64,000 bases of DNA from Dactylonectria macrodidyma. Lineage: Eukaryota > Ascomycota > Sordariomycetes > Hypocreales > Nectriaceae. Shown piece by piece: positions 31,496 to 41,583 of the stretch. The first letter of the stretch is position 1, and every line of letters begins with the position of its first letter. A program made the position numbers and the translations under genes. The notes below the pieces were generated by a model. The model worked only from the letters and a program-made list of their open reading frames with translations. It was not told where the DNA came from and made no database searches. The stretch covers positions 1 to 64,000 of the forward strand of contig JAGMUV010000031.1 in the NCBI GenBank assembly GCA_020744425.1, written 5' to 3'.

Positions 31496-33243
31496 TTAAG
31501 CCCTGACAACCCCATACCAGATTAGGCCCAGCACAGCGCCCATGCTGATAGCGACCGGAGGGTTCACGCCAAAAGAGTAGCCAAAGACAAAGCTCGATGC
31601 CGTCACGACAACCCACCACGGTTCCTGTGCGAGACTTGTCCCCTGCTGGAAATTTTCATCTATGTAACCGATTTGCCACAGGCGGTAGACTGCGGTATAA
31701 ATGAGCCCGACGGCACCAGCATTGACGCCCCTGAGGAGCGACTTTACCCATCTAAGGCCGCGGATAGCACTCCATATGCCCATGGTGCCATGAACGGTAA
31801 TGAGGCCCGGGGTAAAGATGCCAATGAATCCGAGTGCAGCCCCTGCAGCCGAGTTGTAACCCCCGTTGATCGCAGTCAGGGCGCCAAGGTACACGGCGAA
31901 GTTGAAGTTGGGACCGGGAAAGCTCTGCTGAATGGCTAGGCCGATGAGGAAGTCTCGCGGGCTAACCCAGCCTTCGGCGACGACGTATTCGCGGAGCAGG
32001 GGGATGACGACGGGACCTCCGCCGAAGATGATAGTTCCTGCGAGGTACATGTTTGCGAAGAAGCTGAAGAGGAGCGACTTGACGGGCAACACGCCGCGCA
32101 GGACCATGATGACGATGAAAGTAATGAGGAAAAAGACAATTATGCCGAGGCCGAAGGTCCAAGAGAAATTGAGGCTGCGTTCTGGTGGGACGACGCGGGG
32201 TTCCGACTCGGTCTCTGGATGCCCGTTCTCAGTAACCGGAAGAGTTTCCGCATCGTTATCTCGGCTTGAGCGCGTCCCTGCCTCATTCCGTTCTGTCGCA
32301 GCATCGGAAGAAGTAGCAGTGGCGGTAGCAGTGTTGTGCTGATTGACAGACTGCGCCTGCGAAAGCTCGACGGATTCCGGCTCTTCTGCCAGACGTCGTC
32401 TTCTAGGGTTCTTCACCACGCTCACGACGACCTTGACGGGGCCGTGAAGCCAGCGATAATCATGAACGACGGTTGCGACGCCGGCCAGGAACATCAGAAG
32501 GGGAAAGTACCACAGCGCGTTATATATGATGCCGGCCGCGCCTCCGAGGAAGACGAGTATGTGGGTTATTTTATCGGTAATGGCTTTTTCTGACAGTTGA
32601 ACGGCGGCGACTGCGATAATGCCGACGGTCGAGGCGTTGAGGCCGGAGAGGAGTGCGTAAACCGGACCGGGGAGTGAGTCTCCGATGTTAGAGATGCCAA
32701 TGGAGAGGCCGTACATTCCGAGGGCGCCAGGTAAGCTAGTGAAGCAAGTTAGCGGCGCCGATGCGAGATTTTGGACTGGACATGGCTGCTTACCTCCAGA
32801 TAAAAAAGCTCAGCAAGGCAGGCGGGAAACCGTCATGGATGAGGTTGATACAGTAATGCATTTTGGTGCTACCAGGGCCAGAGAAGGCCTGGCATACACT
32901 GAATAGCTCTTGATACTGCATACTGATCAGCAATGCTGCGTTACCTAACGATACCAAGGAAAACTCGACGTACCACTTGCTCGTCGATCCATTGCAGCTT
33001 CTGGACGAATTTGTCATGAAACTACGGCAGGTGAGGGCATTCGTCAGCAGTCGTCCTGTCCGAGACGCAATATACGTCATGATGGAACATGATCATAAGA
33101 ATAAAGCTGTAGCTCACGATCTTGAAATGCACTGGGGGACCACCAAAGGAGGTAAACCCAAGATGGTAATTAGTATGGATGGCATTCCATAACTTGCCTC
33201 CGACGTTAACAGGCTGCCAGCCTCCCCAGCGTCGAATAGCCAT
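31496..33243 (-). CDS. CHR-family (chromate) ion transporter
   Basis: Four exons (33243-33118, 33021-32974, 32915-32794 and 32735-31496) join to 511 aa with all phases agreeing. The N-terminal half has YHLGFTSFGGPPVHF, FSGPGSTKMHYC and SLPGALGMYG. After a hydrophilic Ser/Thr/Glu linker the C-terminal half repeats the fold with FGGGPVVIPLLREYV and SFPGPNFNFAVYLGAL. This duplicated architecture is that of the chromate ion transporter family; fungal members give chromate efflux or alter sulfate/chromate balance. About ten membrane segments are apparent. The start at 33243 is chosen because MAIRRWGG.. leads directly into the conserved segment; a further upstream exon cannot be excluded. No damage is seen. 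Confidence 0.9.
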
Positions 33244-33988
33244 CCTGGTAATAGTGTAGGATTGTGTTGATGCTCTTGTCGATGGCAGCAGAATTGGTAC
33301 TGAATGGCTCGAGTGTTGAAAAGTTGGAGATTTAAGTCAACACATAGGTTCATTCGCTTAACTGACCTACTTGGTTATCTCCGTTAGTACCCACTCGAAA
33401 TGGTGCAGTACAACCAATCATTGCTTCTCTTGCAGGGCACGTGGGGTTGGCCATGTATCGGCCCCATGCTCCGTTGAAGTCACAGACTTTTTTCGGACCT
33501 ATTAGATCGAGGGAATGACAACGAACCGACTGAAAGACTCACGCCGAAACGAACGTATCCACCTTCGCATTGTACTTGGGTTGTCGCGGAAACGCGACTG
33601 CCACGTTGCTTACTTTAACTCTTGTTTCTCAAAAGTTCTAATTGTTGACATCCTCGCTCCTAGTTTCCTTCCTCAAATCTCTTTAGACGGATATCACGTG
33701 CCAACCGTAGGATCCGTGCGCTAGGCCCGAAACGCTAAGTCGATTGACGAAGCGTTCGGACTATCGGCATGGATCTGCTCCGTTCTCAGCCCCAACCATG
33801 ATTACATGACCCGCCTTGTTGACAACCCAAGAGCCATCGTAGGGCTTCATGCATCTCACGATCTGGAAGGCTCGTTCCGAAAGGTCTATCCCTTTGCATC
33901 TGCTAAGACAGCCCGCATGAGTCGGCCCACAGTTTTCCCAGTTTTGGACCACTAGACGGCCTAGAATGATAGATACATTGATTAGCAC
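33244..33988. other. intergenic
   Basis: Contains the presumed CHR promoter and the 3' flank of the piggyBac-like gene. No terminal inverted repeat of that element could be identified by eye. Confidence 0.4.
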
Positions 33989-35570
33989 CTAAATTTGGTT
34001 GTGATAGAAGTACCAGCAAGCCTGCCGGGTACAAATTGCTACATCACACTGCAAGCAGCCCGAACTTGTCATCGTCGGCCGCCTTCGATTGAGCTGACTT
34101 GGCTGTGCCGCCCTTAGAGGCACCCGACCCTGCCGGGGCTCATTGAATCTGATCCCTTTACAGCCGAGGCAGCTAGATTTTTTCCCTCTTGAGACTCTTT
34201 TATGCTGTATTGTAGGCGTAAATGTGTCGCCGGACCGATATCTCTGCCTCGAGGCTGCGGTAGCTGTGTAAGTGCGGATGAGGTCATCACAGATGCGTTG
34301 CCTCCACGCTGTCTGTGACTCAATTTGTGTTGACGTCGGCCGCCGGCGGATGCGTTGTTCGATCTCGTGCCCTGTGTATACCGTTGATAACAGTAGCACT
34401 AGGGCGTTATCTTTCCATGCGATTTGATTCACCTGCGGCTTCAAGAGACAGATTATTAAGGGAAATACTAAGAGATATGTCATACAGAACGCTGACCTGA
34501 TCGTCCGGCGTGGGAACTGTCACTAGGCCATTCCACTGCCAAGGCAGCTTGCCTTTCCGATCCTGGGCTTTTAACAGCACAAGAGGCCTATACAGACCAC
34601 AGTTAGTGCGGCAGGTGCCCGTGGCCCCGATGCCTCGCTTCCTGAGGACTCGGAAGAGCTTAGGCGAGCAAAAGAGGTTATCTAAGAAGACGTGGTATGT
34701 GGCATCCGGCAGCTGATTAACTAGGGCAATAACCACGCTTTGTGTCGGGTTGAGGGTCGCTTTAGACGGCCCTGATCTCTGTGATAGTCGCTTGCTCACA
34801 GGACCGAGGGTTGTGGAAGGCGTGTGCCAAATCCAACGCAGGAAATAGCCTCGTTGTGCCACAACCCAAACCTTGAAGCCCGTTGGAGTCGGCTTGGTCT
34901 TAATGGTGACTGTCTCTCGTGCCCTCCCTGTGAAGCCGATGATGCCCTCATCTATAGCGATATGTGTGCCCGGTTGGAAGAGCTTTGTAGACGCCTGCTG
35001 TATCAGCTGAGACCACTCATCAACCTTCTTAAAGTTCTTCGCGATGCCGTCATCTGCATCAATCGGGGCGGTCGTATCGTATGGTCGGAGGCGGCGATAG
35101 AGGAGTTGAAATCGGTCAAAAGTCATGAATTTAACGATAGGATGCTTTGGCTGTATTGAGTCTTCTTCTGAGGTCTTCCAGTGGTCCCTGACTGCAATTT
35201 CCTTATGAAGACCTATGTAAATAACGATTCCAAGCCATAGGAAGACTTCAGCAGCAGACAGAGGTCTTGGTGCTTGTCCGGGCTCGAAACTGGCTGTCAT
35301 TGCTGTATTCGAGTAGCTGACCCATCTCTCAACTAGCATTTCAGGTAGAAAGAGATGGAAAAGTGACAACGGCGTTAAAGGAAGGGTTGCGATGACAGGG
35401 CTGCGTTGAGAGATGCAAAAAGGCTTAAAGTTATAGCCACGTTGTGATGTAGGCGGCACATCCGGCCGGCAGGTGTTATCAGCTGCCTGTTCCTGTTGGC
35501 ATTCATCTAGGCAGATATCAAGCTCTTCGTCAAAAGCGTTTGCAGCTAGGCTGTGCTTTGCTGTATCCAT
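33989..35570 (-). CDS. piggyBac-like transposase (DDE_Tnp_1_7 type)
   Basis: Two exons (35570-34497 and 34432-33989; 64-bp intron GTCAGC..CCGCAG) join in phase to 505 aa. Family features in order: FLPEMLVERWVSYSN, AAEVFLWLGIVIYIGLH, HPIVKFMTFDRFQLLYR, then catalytic-type aspartates in HIAIDEGIIGFTGR and YHVFLDNLFCS, and RGIGATGTCRTN. The C-terminal exon ends in a Cys-rich region (CLGCKG.., CLQCDVAICTRQACWYFYH), like the zinc-binding tail of piggyBac transposases. No stop or frameshift is present, so this copy may be active. TTAATTAA occurs just upstream of the start (35580-35587), but element ends and TTAA duplications were not established. Confidence 0.85.
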
Positions 35571-36729
35571 TGGAGTAGTTAATTAATTGCGTACATAGTA
35601 ATTTTGGTGGTGTTGATTCTGAAGATACTGATGTAACGAGTATGTCACTCAGCTTGGGCGCGAAAAGCGGGGATAAAAGTGGGTCAGAAATATGCGGGCT
35701 GCCTTAGCAGTCGCAAAGGGATAGCCGATAATGCTGTTTGTTATCGGATGCTTCAGTTAAAAGCATCAGGCGCTAAGCAGGGCAAATGATGATAAATATA
35801 ATAATATGCGGTATAATACGCAAGGCAGTATCCGTCAAGTAATCACATTTGGTAGCAGCGAGATACGGAAGATGCCGCCAGTCGGCTTGCGGATCGATTG
35901 CTATTATGCCTTTGAGTGTCGTAAGGGCACACTTGGGCTTGGCGCCCCACAACCCCCCCTGCCGGGCCGGGGTCGCCGACTTTTCGGCTAGTCAACGACC
36001 CCCCCGTGAGGGACGAACGGGGGGTTGAGCGGAAGTGAAATGATGAGACCCCCTAGTAGGGCGCGCCCCCGACTCAAAACTCATCACAACCACAGATTAA
36101 GTCTCTCAATTTTCATTTTCCAGCCCGTCCCTAGCAGGGATAGTCTTGAATGAATGGTGGAGAGTGGACAGAAGATGTAAGGTTTGAGCTATTGACCCGT
36201 GGAGCTGGTGATTGGAGGAGACGATCGGGGCGGGAAGCACAAGCAACGGAGAATACCGAGTCTCTGGGCAGAGGCTTGTTGTTTGTTGTCACAAGCAAAA
36301 GTTTATACTTTTTGCTTTACCAAGGGTATATTGCTTTGCTCTTCTTCTGCTTCTTCATTCCTCTGTTTCAAAGGGCTCCTAAGGAGCTCGGCCATGTCCG
36401 TGATTTGTGGATGGCAGGGACCGTACCTACGATTGAGTCTACATCTTCCCTTGGCCACTCCTCCCTCTTCCCCAAGCTATACCGTGTCATCAAAAAAATC
36501 GGTCATCTTCCATCTTCCCCCTTCCCTTCTTCCACCCATAAGGACCCTCGAACATCTCATACACACCTCTCGGGATCTGACTTCCATCCGTGCCTCGAAG
36601 CCCAGAATGCGAGCTACAATGACAACGCTGATTCCTTGAACTCATCCTACCCAGAGCAGAACCCCATACCTCTTGATCCCTTGATCTCGAACTGCTTTAA
36701 CTGCCAGCTGAAGTCCTTTTTGCGTCAGT
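35571..36729. other. intergenic, G/C-rich pal-like stretch near 35940-36080
   Basis: Upstream of the piggyBac-like gene and of the SAT4-like gene (divergent). 35945-36070 has runs of C and G with inverted-repeat character (CCCCCCTGCCGGG; ACCCCCCCGTGAGG..ACGGGGGGTTG). 36410-36729 is a pyrimidine-rich 5' leader of the next gene. An ORF at 36150-36770 has no support. Confidence 0.35.
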
Positions 36730-37942
36730 ATGAGTGCCGTCGAGGGTCTTCCTCCTCCGGGGAGGCCTGACGAGAACCAGGGCTGGAAGATGGTCACTAT
36801 CTCGTCCACCCTCCAGCTCATCGCCTTGATCATCGTAGGCGGAAGAATCTATTCTCGTCTGAAACCGGCTTTTCGGTTATGGTGGGACGATTATGCTATT
36901 ATTATGTCTATGGTACGCTCCCTTGCCTGCAAGCCCTCCCTTCGGTATCTTTAGCCACGGGCTGATCATGTCTGCTTGGCCAGGCTCTTGCCACAAGTAC
37001 TTGGATTATCATGCTCCTTGCCGTACAAAGCGGATTAGGTCGACACAACTACTATTTATCGGCAGAGCAATCTAGAGAAGCGACGAAACTCTTCTTCATA
37101 CAGCAGCCTTTATGGAACTGGGCAATGTCGATGGCGAAGATATCCATCGCCCTATTACTGCTGCGGATCGACCGAGACTCGCAGCCATGGCGCATGTTCC
37201 TCTACCTCATGATCGCCGTCCTCCTCCTCATTTCCTTCACGATAACGGGCTTTCAGTTCTCCGTCTGCCGACCGCTAGCAGCCTTTTGGGACAAAGCAAT
37301 CACTGGTGCAACCTGCATCCCAAATGAGGTTTTGCAGGTTAGCATTTATGTGTTATCATCCCTCACTATCGTGACAGATTTTATCTTAGCTTTTATGCCT
37401 CTCAAGTTCATCTTGAAGCTGGTGAGTTTGCGGCTGAGAGAAAAAACCGTGCTTGGAGTCGTCATGGCGTTAGGATTGGTTGCCAGCATAGGGAGCCTTA
37501 TCAAGACAGTGCAAGCCAAGTCATACGGTGTGAACGGAGACACGTTATGGCAGGGCATGGGAATTGCAATATGGAGTATAGTGGAGCTGTACTTAAGGTA
37601 ATTGTGCCCTTGGCTTCCATGTACGAGGTTTGGTAAATTAGCTGACAGATTTATCGTACAAGCATCATAGCATCGTGTATCCCTACGCTCAAGCGGCCCC
37701 TTGAGAATATTCTCAAGCGATTGGGCTTATCGACTTCTACGACAGGTTCAAAGCACTCCACGAACCAGAAGACAGGGGCAGACTGCAATGTTAACGACTC
37801 ATCGTACAACATGTCCGCTATGAGGATCACTAGAATGGATAGAGTCGAACTCGAAGTATCAGATGCGGGGAGTGAGCAAGGGATCTTAGCTTCGAGCGTT
37901 GAGATGTATGCCGAGCGGTCGGAAACTAGTAATGGGATATAG
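36730..37942 (+). CDS. SAT4/fungal-rhodopsin-like seven-TM membrane protein
   Basis: Three exons (36730-36912, 36984-37597 and 37663-37942) join to 358 aa in phase. The start MSAVEGLPPPGRPDENQGW precedes TM1; the family signature WWDDYAII follows GGRIYSRLKP. After further TM segments come FIQQPLWNWAMSMAKISI, FSVCRPLAAFWD, VTDFILAFMPLKF and SIIASCIPTLKRPLE, all typical of the fungal plasma-membrane SAT4/rhodopsin-domain family. The cytoplasmic C-tail is Ser/Thr-rich. The family includes G-protein-coupled-like sensors and proteins encoded in secondary-metabolite clusters, but no specific function can be assigned. The frame is intact; introns are 71 and 65 bp. Confidence 0.88.
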
Positions 37943-39414
37943 TCATACTAATAGCCTATCTAGAAAAGCCCTTATATTCTAGGTAGAGTGTGTGACGACG
38001 GAATGGAATGGAATTTATTTCGCCCGGGGGGACAAGCCCCTGTGTAGCGCTATCTTCATACAACGCTTCTGGGACACGCGTAGTCAGACATGAGGCCGGG
38101 TTCACTGATCATAAGAGAAAATGCGAAATGAACTTCGGGGATAAATCGCGAGACGCAACAGGTTCAGGGTCAGGTTCTATTCCTACTCGGTTTTAGCCGC
38201 CATTACCCGGCAGCCATGCCCGGTCAGCAGGTCCGGGCTGACAGCCGAAGTGTCCATCTTGTGGGCACCCCACTTCGCCTTCTTGTTGAAACAAAGGCCA
38301 GCCGCCCCCAGGTTTCCTGCCATATCTACTCTACTTCGCTAGGTACTTGTCTCTCTGTTGAAGAGTCCCATATGTTGTTGTCCAATATGTTTTTCTTCTA
38401 GGATTTCCATCTGTCGTTTTTCGAAGTATTCTGATTTGTGTTCCTCTGTGTTGCGGCTCTGTCGGTGTCAAACGACGCCATGTGATGCGACCGTAATACC
38501 TGCAGTCTCCCCCTAGCCGTCGGCTTTGTCTGTTTGTTGGTCTTCCTCGTACCCCCCAGGATTCTGTGTATACCCTGTATTTCGTGCATTCCTGTTGTTG
38601 TTGCCTCCTGCCAGGTTCCTATGTGGCCATGTGTTTGTTCCGTATGTGCAACCGCTGGCGATGCTGACCATAGCTGCCGCCAACCGCTTCCCGTAGTGCA
38701 ATGCTCCGCTCGTTTCGACACGTTGAATTACTGAGTATATGAGCTCCCACGCAGCCTCCTCAGACTCTGGTTAGCCGAGTGGTAGAAGGGGCCAGTCTTC
38801 TACCACCCTGTTTGGGGGGAGAGGGGCGACAGTGGGCAATTCTGTCTGGAATCCATGATATTTTGCGGCCTTGTTTGTGTGGCATGCCAGGTATCTGATG
38901 TCGGTTGCGTGGAGGGTGATACCGTTCTGTTCTGCATGTCGGCGTGGTGGGACGTCGCAAACGTTGTCGAGGAGATGGGCCGATCGGCGAAACGCTGAAG
39001 ACCCATATGTGACCATATGTTTATTTGTAAAGGGGAGGGTAATGTTGGAAATGTTTGGGCTCCGTCGTCGTACCACAGGAGGTGCGCGTTGGTCAGCCAA
39101 GGTGGCTGTCGTCGGCGGTTGCGTGGTTTTCCTTCGTGACGTGCTCGTAAATTTCGCGCTCCTTTTCCCGCCCGCGGTCGCAACGAGACCTCTAGGGAAG
39201 CCAAAACGCCGCGGGGGAAGGTGCAGGGTAGGCTGCCCTGGATTCTGCCTCTGTGTGGATCGCAACACATCGCATGTCCCACAAAGCACCCCTGGCAGGC
39301 GCGATTGGTGGAGAGACGCTGCTGTTGAGCGCTTTCTACTACGTAAGGAGGAAGGCGCCCCACCACCTTCCTTTTTAGGATTCCGCAGCTTCGTTGCCTC
39401 GTCACGTGAGGCTC
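37943..39414. other. repeat-derived non-coding region
   Basis: It begins with a LINE-type 3' tail on the minus strand (38005-38040: CCCGGGCGAAATAAATTCC followed by ATTCC repeats). The rest has long overlapping ORFs on both strands (38771-39544 minus, 38871-39509 plus) without recognisable domains; it runs up to an isolated hAT end and may be transposon interior. Confidence 0.4.
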
Positions 39415-39498
39415 TGTCTGATCGATTGAGGGTGACGATCGATATAAATCGATCGATCAGGGCTCGGAATCGATCTATACGATCGATTTCGAAGCCTG
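39415..39498. mobile_element. isolated hAT terminus (same family as 13852-15071)
   Basis: Reverse-complemented, it starts CAGGCTTCGAAATCGATC and continues with the same ATCGAT palindromes as the left end of the hAT element in Trk, including the GATTCCGAGCCCTGATCG segment. No partner end or target duplication was found, so the other end is lost or outside recognition. Confidence 0.75.
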
Positions 39499-40091
39499 CA
39501 TTTATATGATGAATTTGGTGAGAATGATGATGATGATGTTCCATTACGCCCGTGATTAGAGAGGGGCAGCTACGTAAGATTCGCTAAGCCTATTCTAGAA
39601 GCGTCCAATACTCGGTTCCCAGCCCTAGTAATTTGTCTCTATCCAAATGCCTGCATGTCTCTTATACCCTTTAATCCGTCTCTTACTATTTGACCTGTCC
39701 TTTTCCAATTCTGGAGCCTGTCTGAATGATTGATGATGCGTCTTAGGTTCCCCGCATGTAATGGTCATATAACAGGGGTGGTGTGGGCGAGTACTTTCGG
39801 GACCTTAACACATTTGAAGGGATAGGACGAGGTTGGTTGGCGGCTTGCCCCACCACGCCAACGGGTATTTCGGTGTGCTATTTTTAAGCCGAGCCTAAGC
39901 AAGAGTAGCGATTGTATTAGTCCCCGTTGCGCCAGTAAGATCGGGGCAATTTTCGGCCTAGCATCCATTTAGTGCACATACTCAAGGAATTCATCCAACT
40001 ATAAAGACCTAACTGAATATCACTCTGGAATTATATTATTACATTAAATTAAATCACCTTAATATTAATTATATTACCGACGAATTTAATA
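39499..40091. other. intergenic, AT-rich leader
   Basis: No gene. The last 100 bp before 40092 are strongly AT-rich (TTAATATTAATTATATTA) and form the presumed promoter/leader of the ankyrin gene. Confidence 0.4.
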
Positions 40092-41123
40092 ATGAACCTA
40101 CCGCATTTCCCAGACGAAATACTACTCTCAATAGCAAGACACCTAGACTCAGAGGCATATATAAGTGCCCTATGCCGCGCGGATCGCCACCTTTATTCGG
40201 TCCTTAACGAATATCTTTATCAGTGCAATGCACGATGGGGTGGGAGCTCGGCGTTATTTTGGGCAGCAGGACACGGGCAAGAGGCGACGGCTGGCATGGC
40301 GTTGAAATGGGGAGCCAATATCCAAGCTTTGACTAGAGGTTCGACGCCGCTATCACTAGCCGCCGAGAACGGGCACGAGGCCATTATCAAGCTGCTACTC
40401 GCTATTGAAGCTGTCGATGCGGACTCGAAGGATAACGATGGTCGGACGCCGCTATCATTAGCCGCCGAGAACGGGCACGAAGCCGTTATCAAGATGCTAC
40501 TTGCTATCGAAGGTGTCGATGTGGACTCGAAGGATACCTCCCATGGTCAGACGCCGCTATCGTACGCCGCTGGGAACGGGCACGAGACCATTGTCGAGCT
40601 GCTGCTCGCTACTGAAGGTGTCAATGTGGACTCGAAGGATTTCTATGGTCGGACGCCGCTATTGTGGGCTGCCGGATGCGGGCATAAGACCATTGTCAAG
40701 CTGCTGCTCGCTATTGAAGGTATCGATGTGAACGCGAAGAATATCTATAGTCAGGCGCCGCTATCGTTGGCCGCTGGGAATGGGCATGAGACCATTGTTA
40801 AGCTGCTGCTCGCTATCGAAGGTGTCGATGTGGACTCGAAGAGTACCTCCTATGGTCGGACGCCGCTATCGTTCGCCGCTGAGAACGGGCATGCAGCCGT
40901 TATCAAGCTCCTACTCGCTATCGAAGGTATCGATGCGGACTCGAAGGATAATGATAATCGGACGCCGCTCTCATTGGCCGCCGAGAACGGGCACGAGACC
41001 ATTGTCAAGCTGCTACTCGCTACCGAAGGTGTCAATGTGGGCTCGAAGGATAACCACGGTGGGACGCCGCTATCGTTGGCGGCTAAGAACGGGCACGAGG
41101 CTGTTGTTAAGCTGCTGCTGTGA
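40092..41123 (+). CDS. F-box-like / ankyrin-repeat protein
   Basis: One exon of 343 aa. The first roughly 45 residues (LPHFPDEILLSIARHL..ALCRADRHLY) resemble an F-box. Then come nine ankyrin units of 34-35 aa with the consensus TPLSLAAENGHEAVIKLLLA followed by IEGVDVDSKDNDGR. The units are unusually alike, also at DNA level (102-105-bp tandem repeats from about 40350 to 41120), which implies recent repeat turnover. The last unit is cut after KLLL by a stop, so the protein may be truncated relative to relatives. Such genes are common in expanding fungal families; if the F-box is real it would recruit ankyrin-bound clients to an SCF ubiquitin ligase. Confidence 0.8.
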   Translation: MNLPHFPDEILLSIARHLDSEAYISALCRADRHLYSVLNEYLYQCNARWGGSSALFWAAGHGQEATAGMALKWGANIQALTRGSTPLSLAAENGHEAIIKLLLAIEAVDADSKDNDGRTPLSLAAENGHEAVIKMLLAIEGVDVDSKDTSHGQTPLSYAAGNGHETIVELLLATEGVNVDSKDFYGRTPLLWAAGCGHKTIVKLLLAIEGIDVNAKNIYSQAPLSLAAGNGHETIVKLLLAIEGVDVDSKSTSYGRTPLSFAAENGHAAVIKLLLAIEGIDADSKDNDNRTPLSLAAENGHETIVKLLLATEGVNVGSKDNHGGTPLSLAAKNGHEAVVKLLL

Positions 41124-41583
41124 CGATCGTGCGTTTCCCAAGGAATAAACTACTGGTAGTCGTGCTGGATTTATATTAGCAGAGGATCAAGGCGTTATAT
41201 TAGGGGATTAGTTCTATTCGCATGCGTAGGATCCATATCTAAGCGAGGAAAGGGCACTTCTCTAACGTAAATCTGGCCTCAGCCAAACTTAGATCGCTGG
41301 CTGGTTGCTAATACTCGGCGAAGAGGAAAGATGAAAGTCAAGCGTTCCACTTCGCCGATGCCTCGATAGCCTCGGTCACTGGCTATTAAAGCCCCGCGAA
41401 GAACTGAAGAATCAAGGCGTTTGGGCAGCCAGCCTAGCAACATGAATCCGTTCAATCAGGGCAATTGATGAATGAAGGCAAGTTGGCAGCAAGGGGCCAA
41501 AAGCAGCAGCAAACAACAACGGCAAAAACAGCAAAAATTGTAACGGGTCAGGCCCACTTGGCTGGCGGCTCTGCCGCCAAGCC
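41124..41583. other. intergenic
   Basis: Flank between the ankyrin gene and the left end of a hAT element; nothing recognised. Confidence 0.35.

Noticed and set aside
38765..38815. tRNA-like string GGTTAGCCGAGTGG
   Set aside because: Resembles a D-arm of Ser/Leu tRNAs, but no acceptor stem, anticodon arm or T-arm follows.
38771..39544. Long overlapping ORFs on both strands (257 aa minus, 212 aa plus)
   Set aside because: No recognisable domain, no splice or start context, and the region ends in a hAT terminus; more likely transposon interior than a gene.
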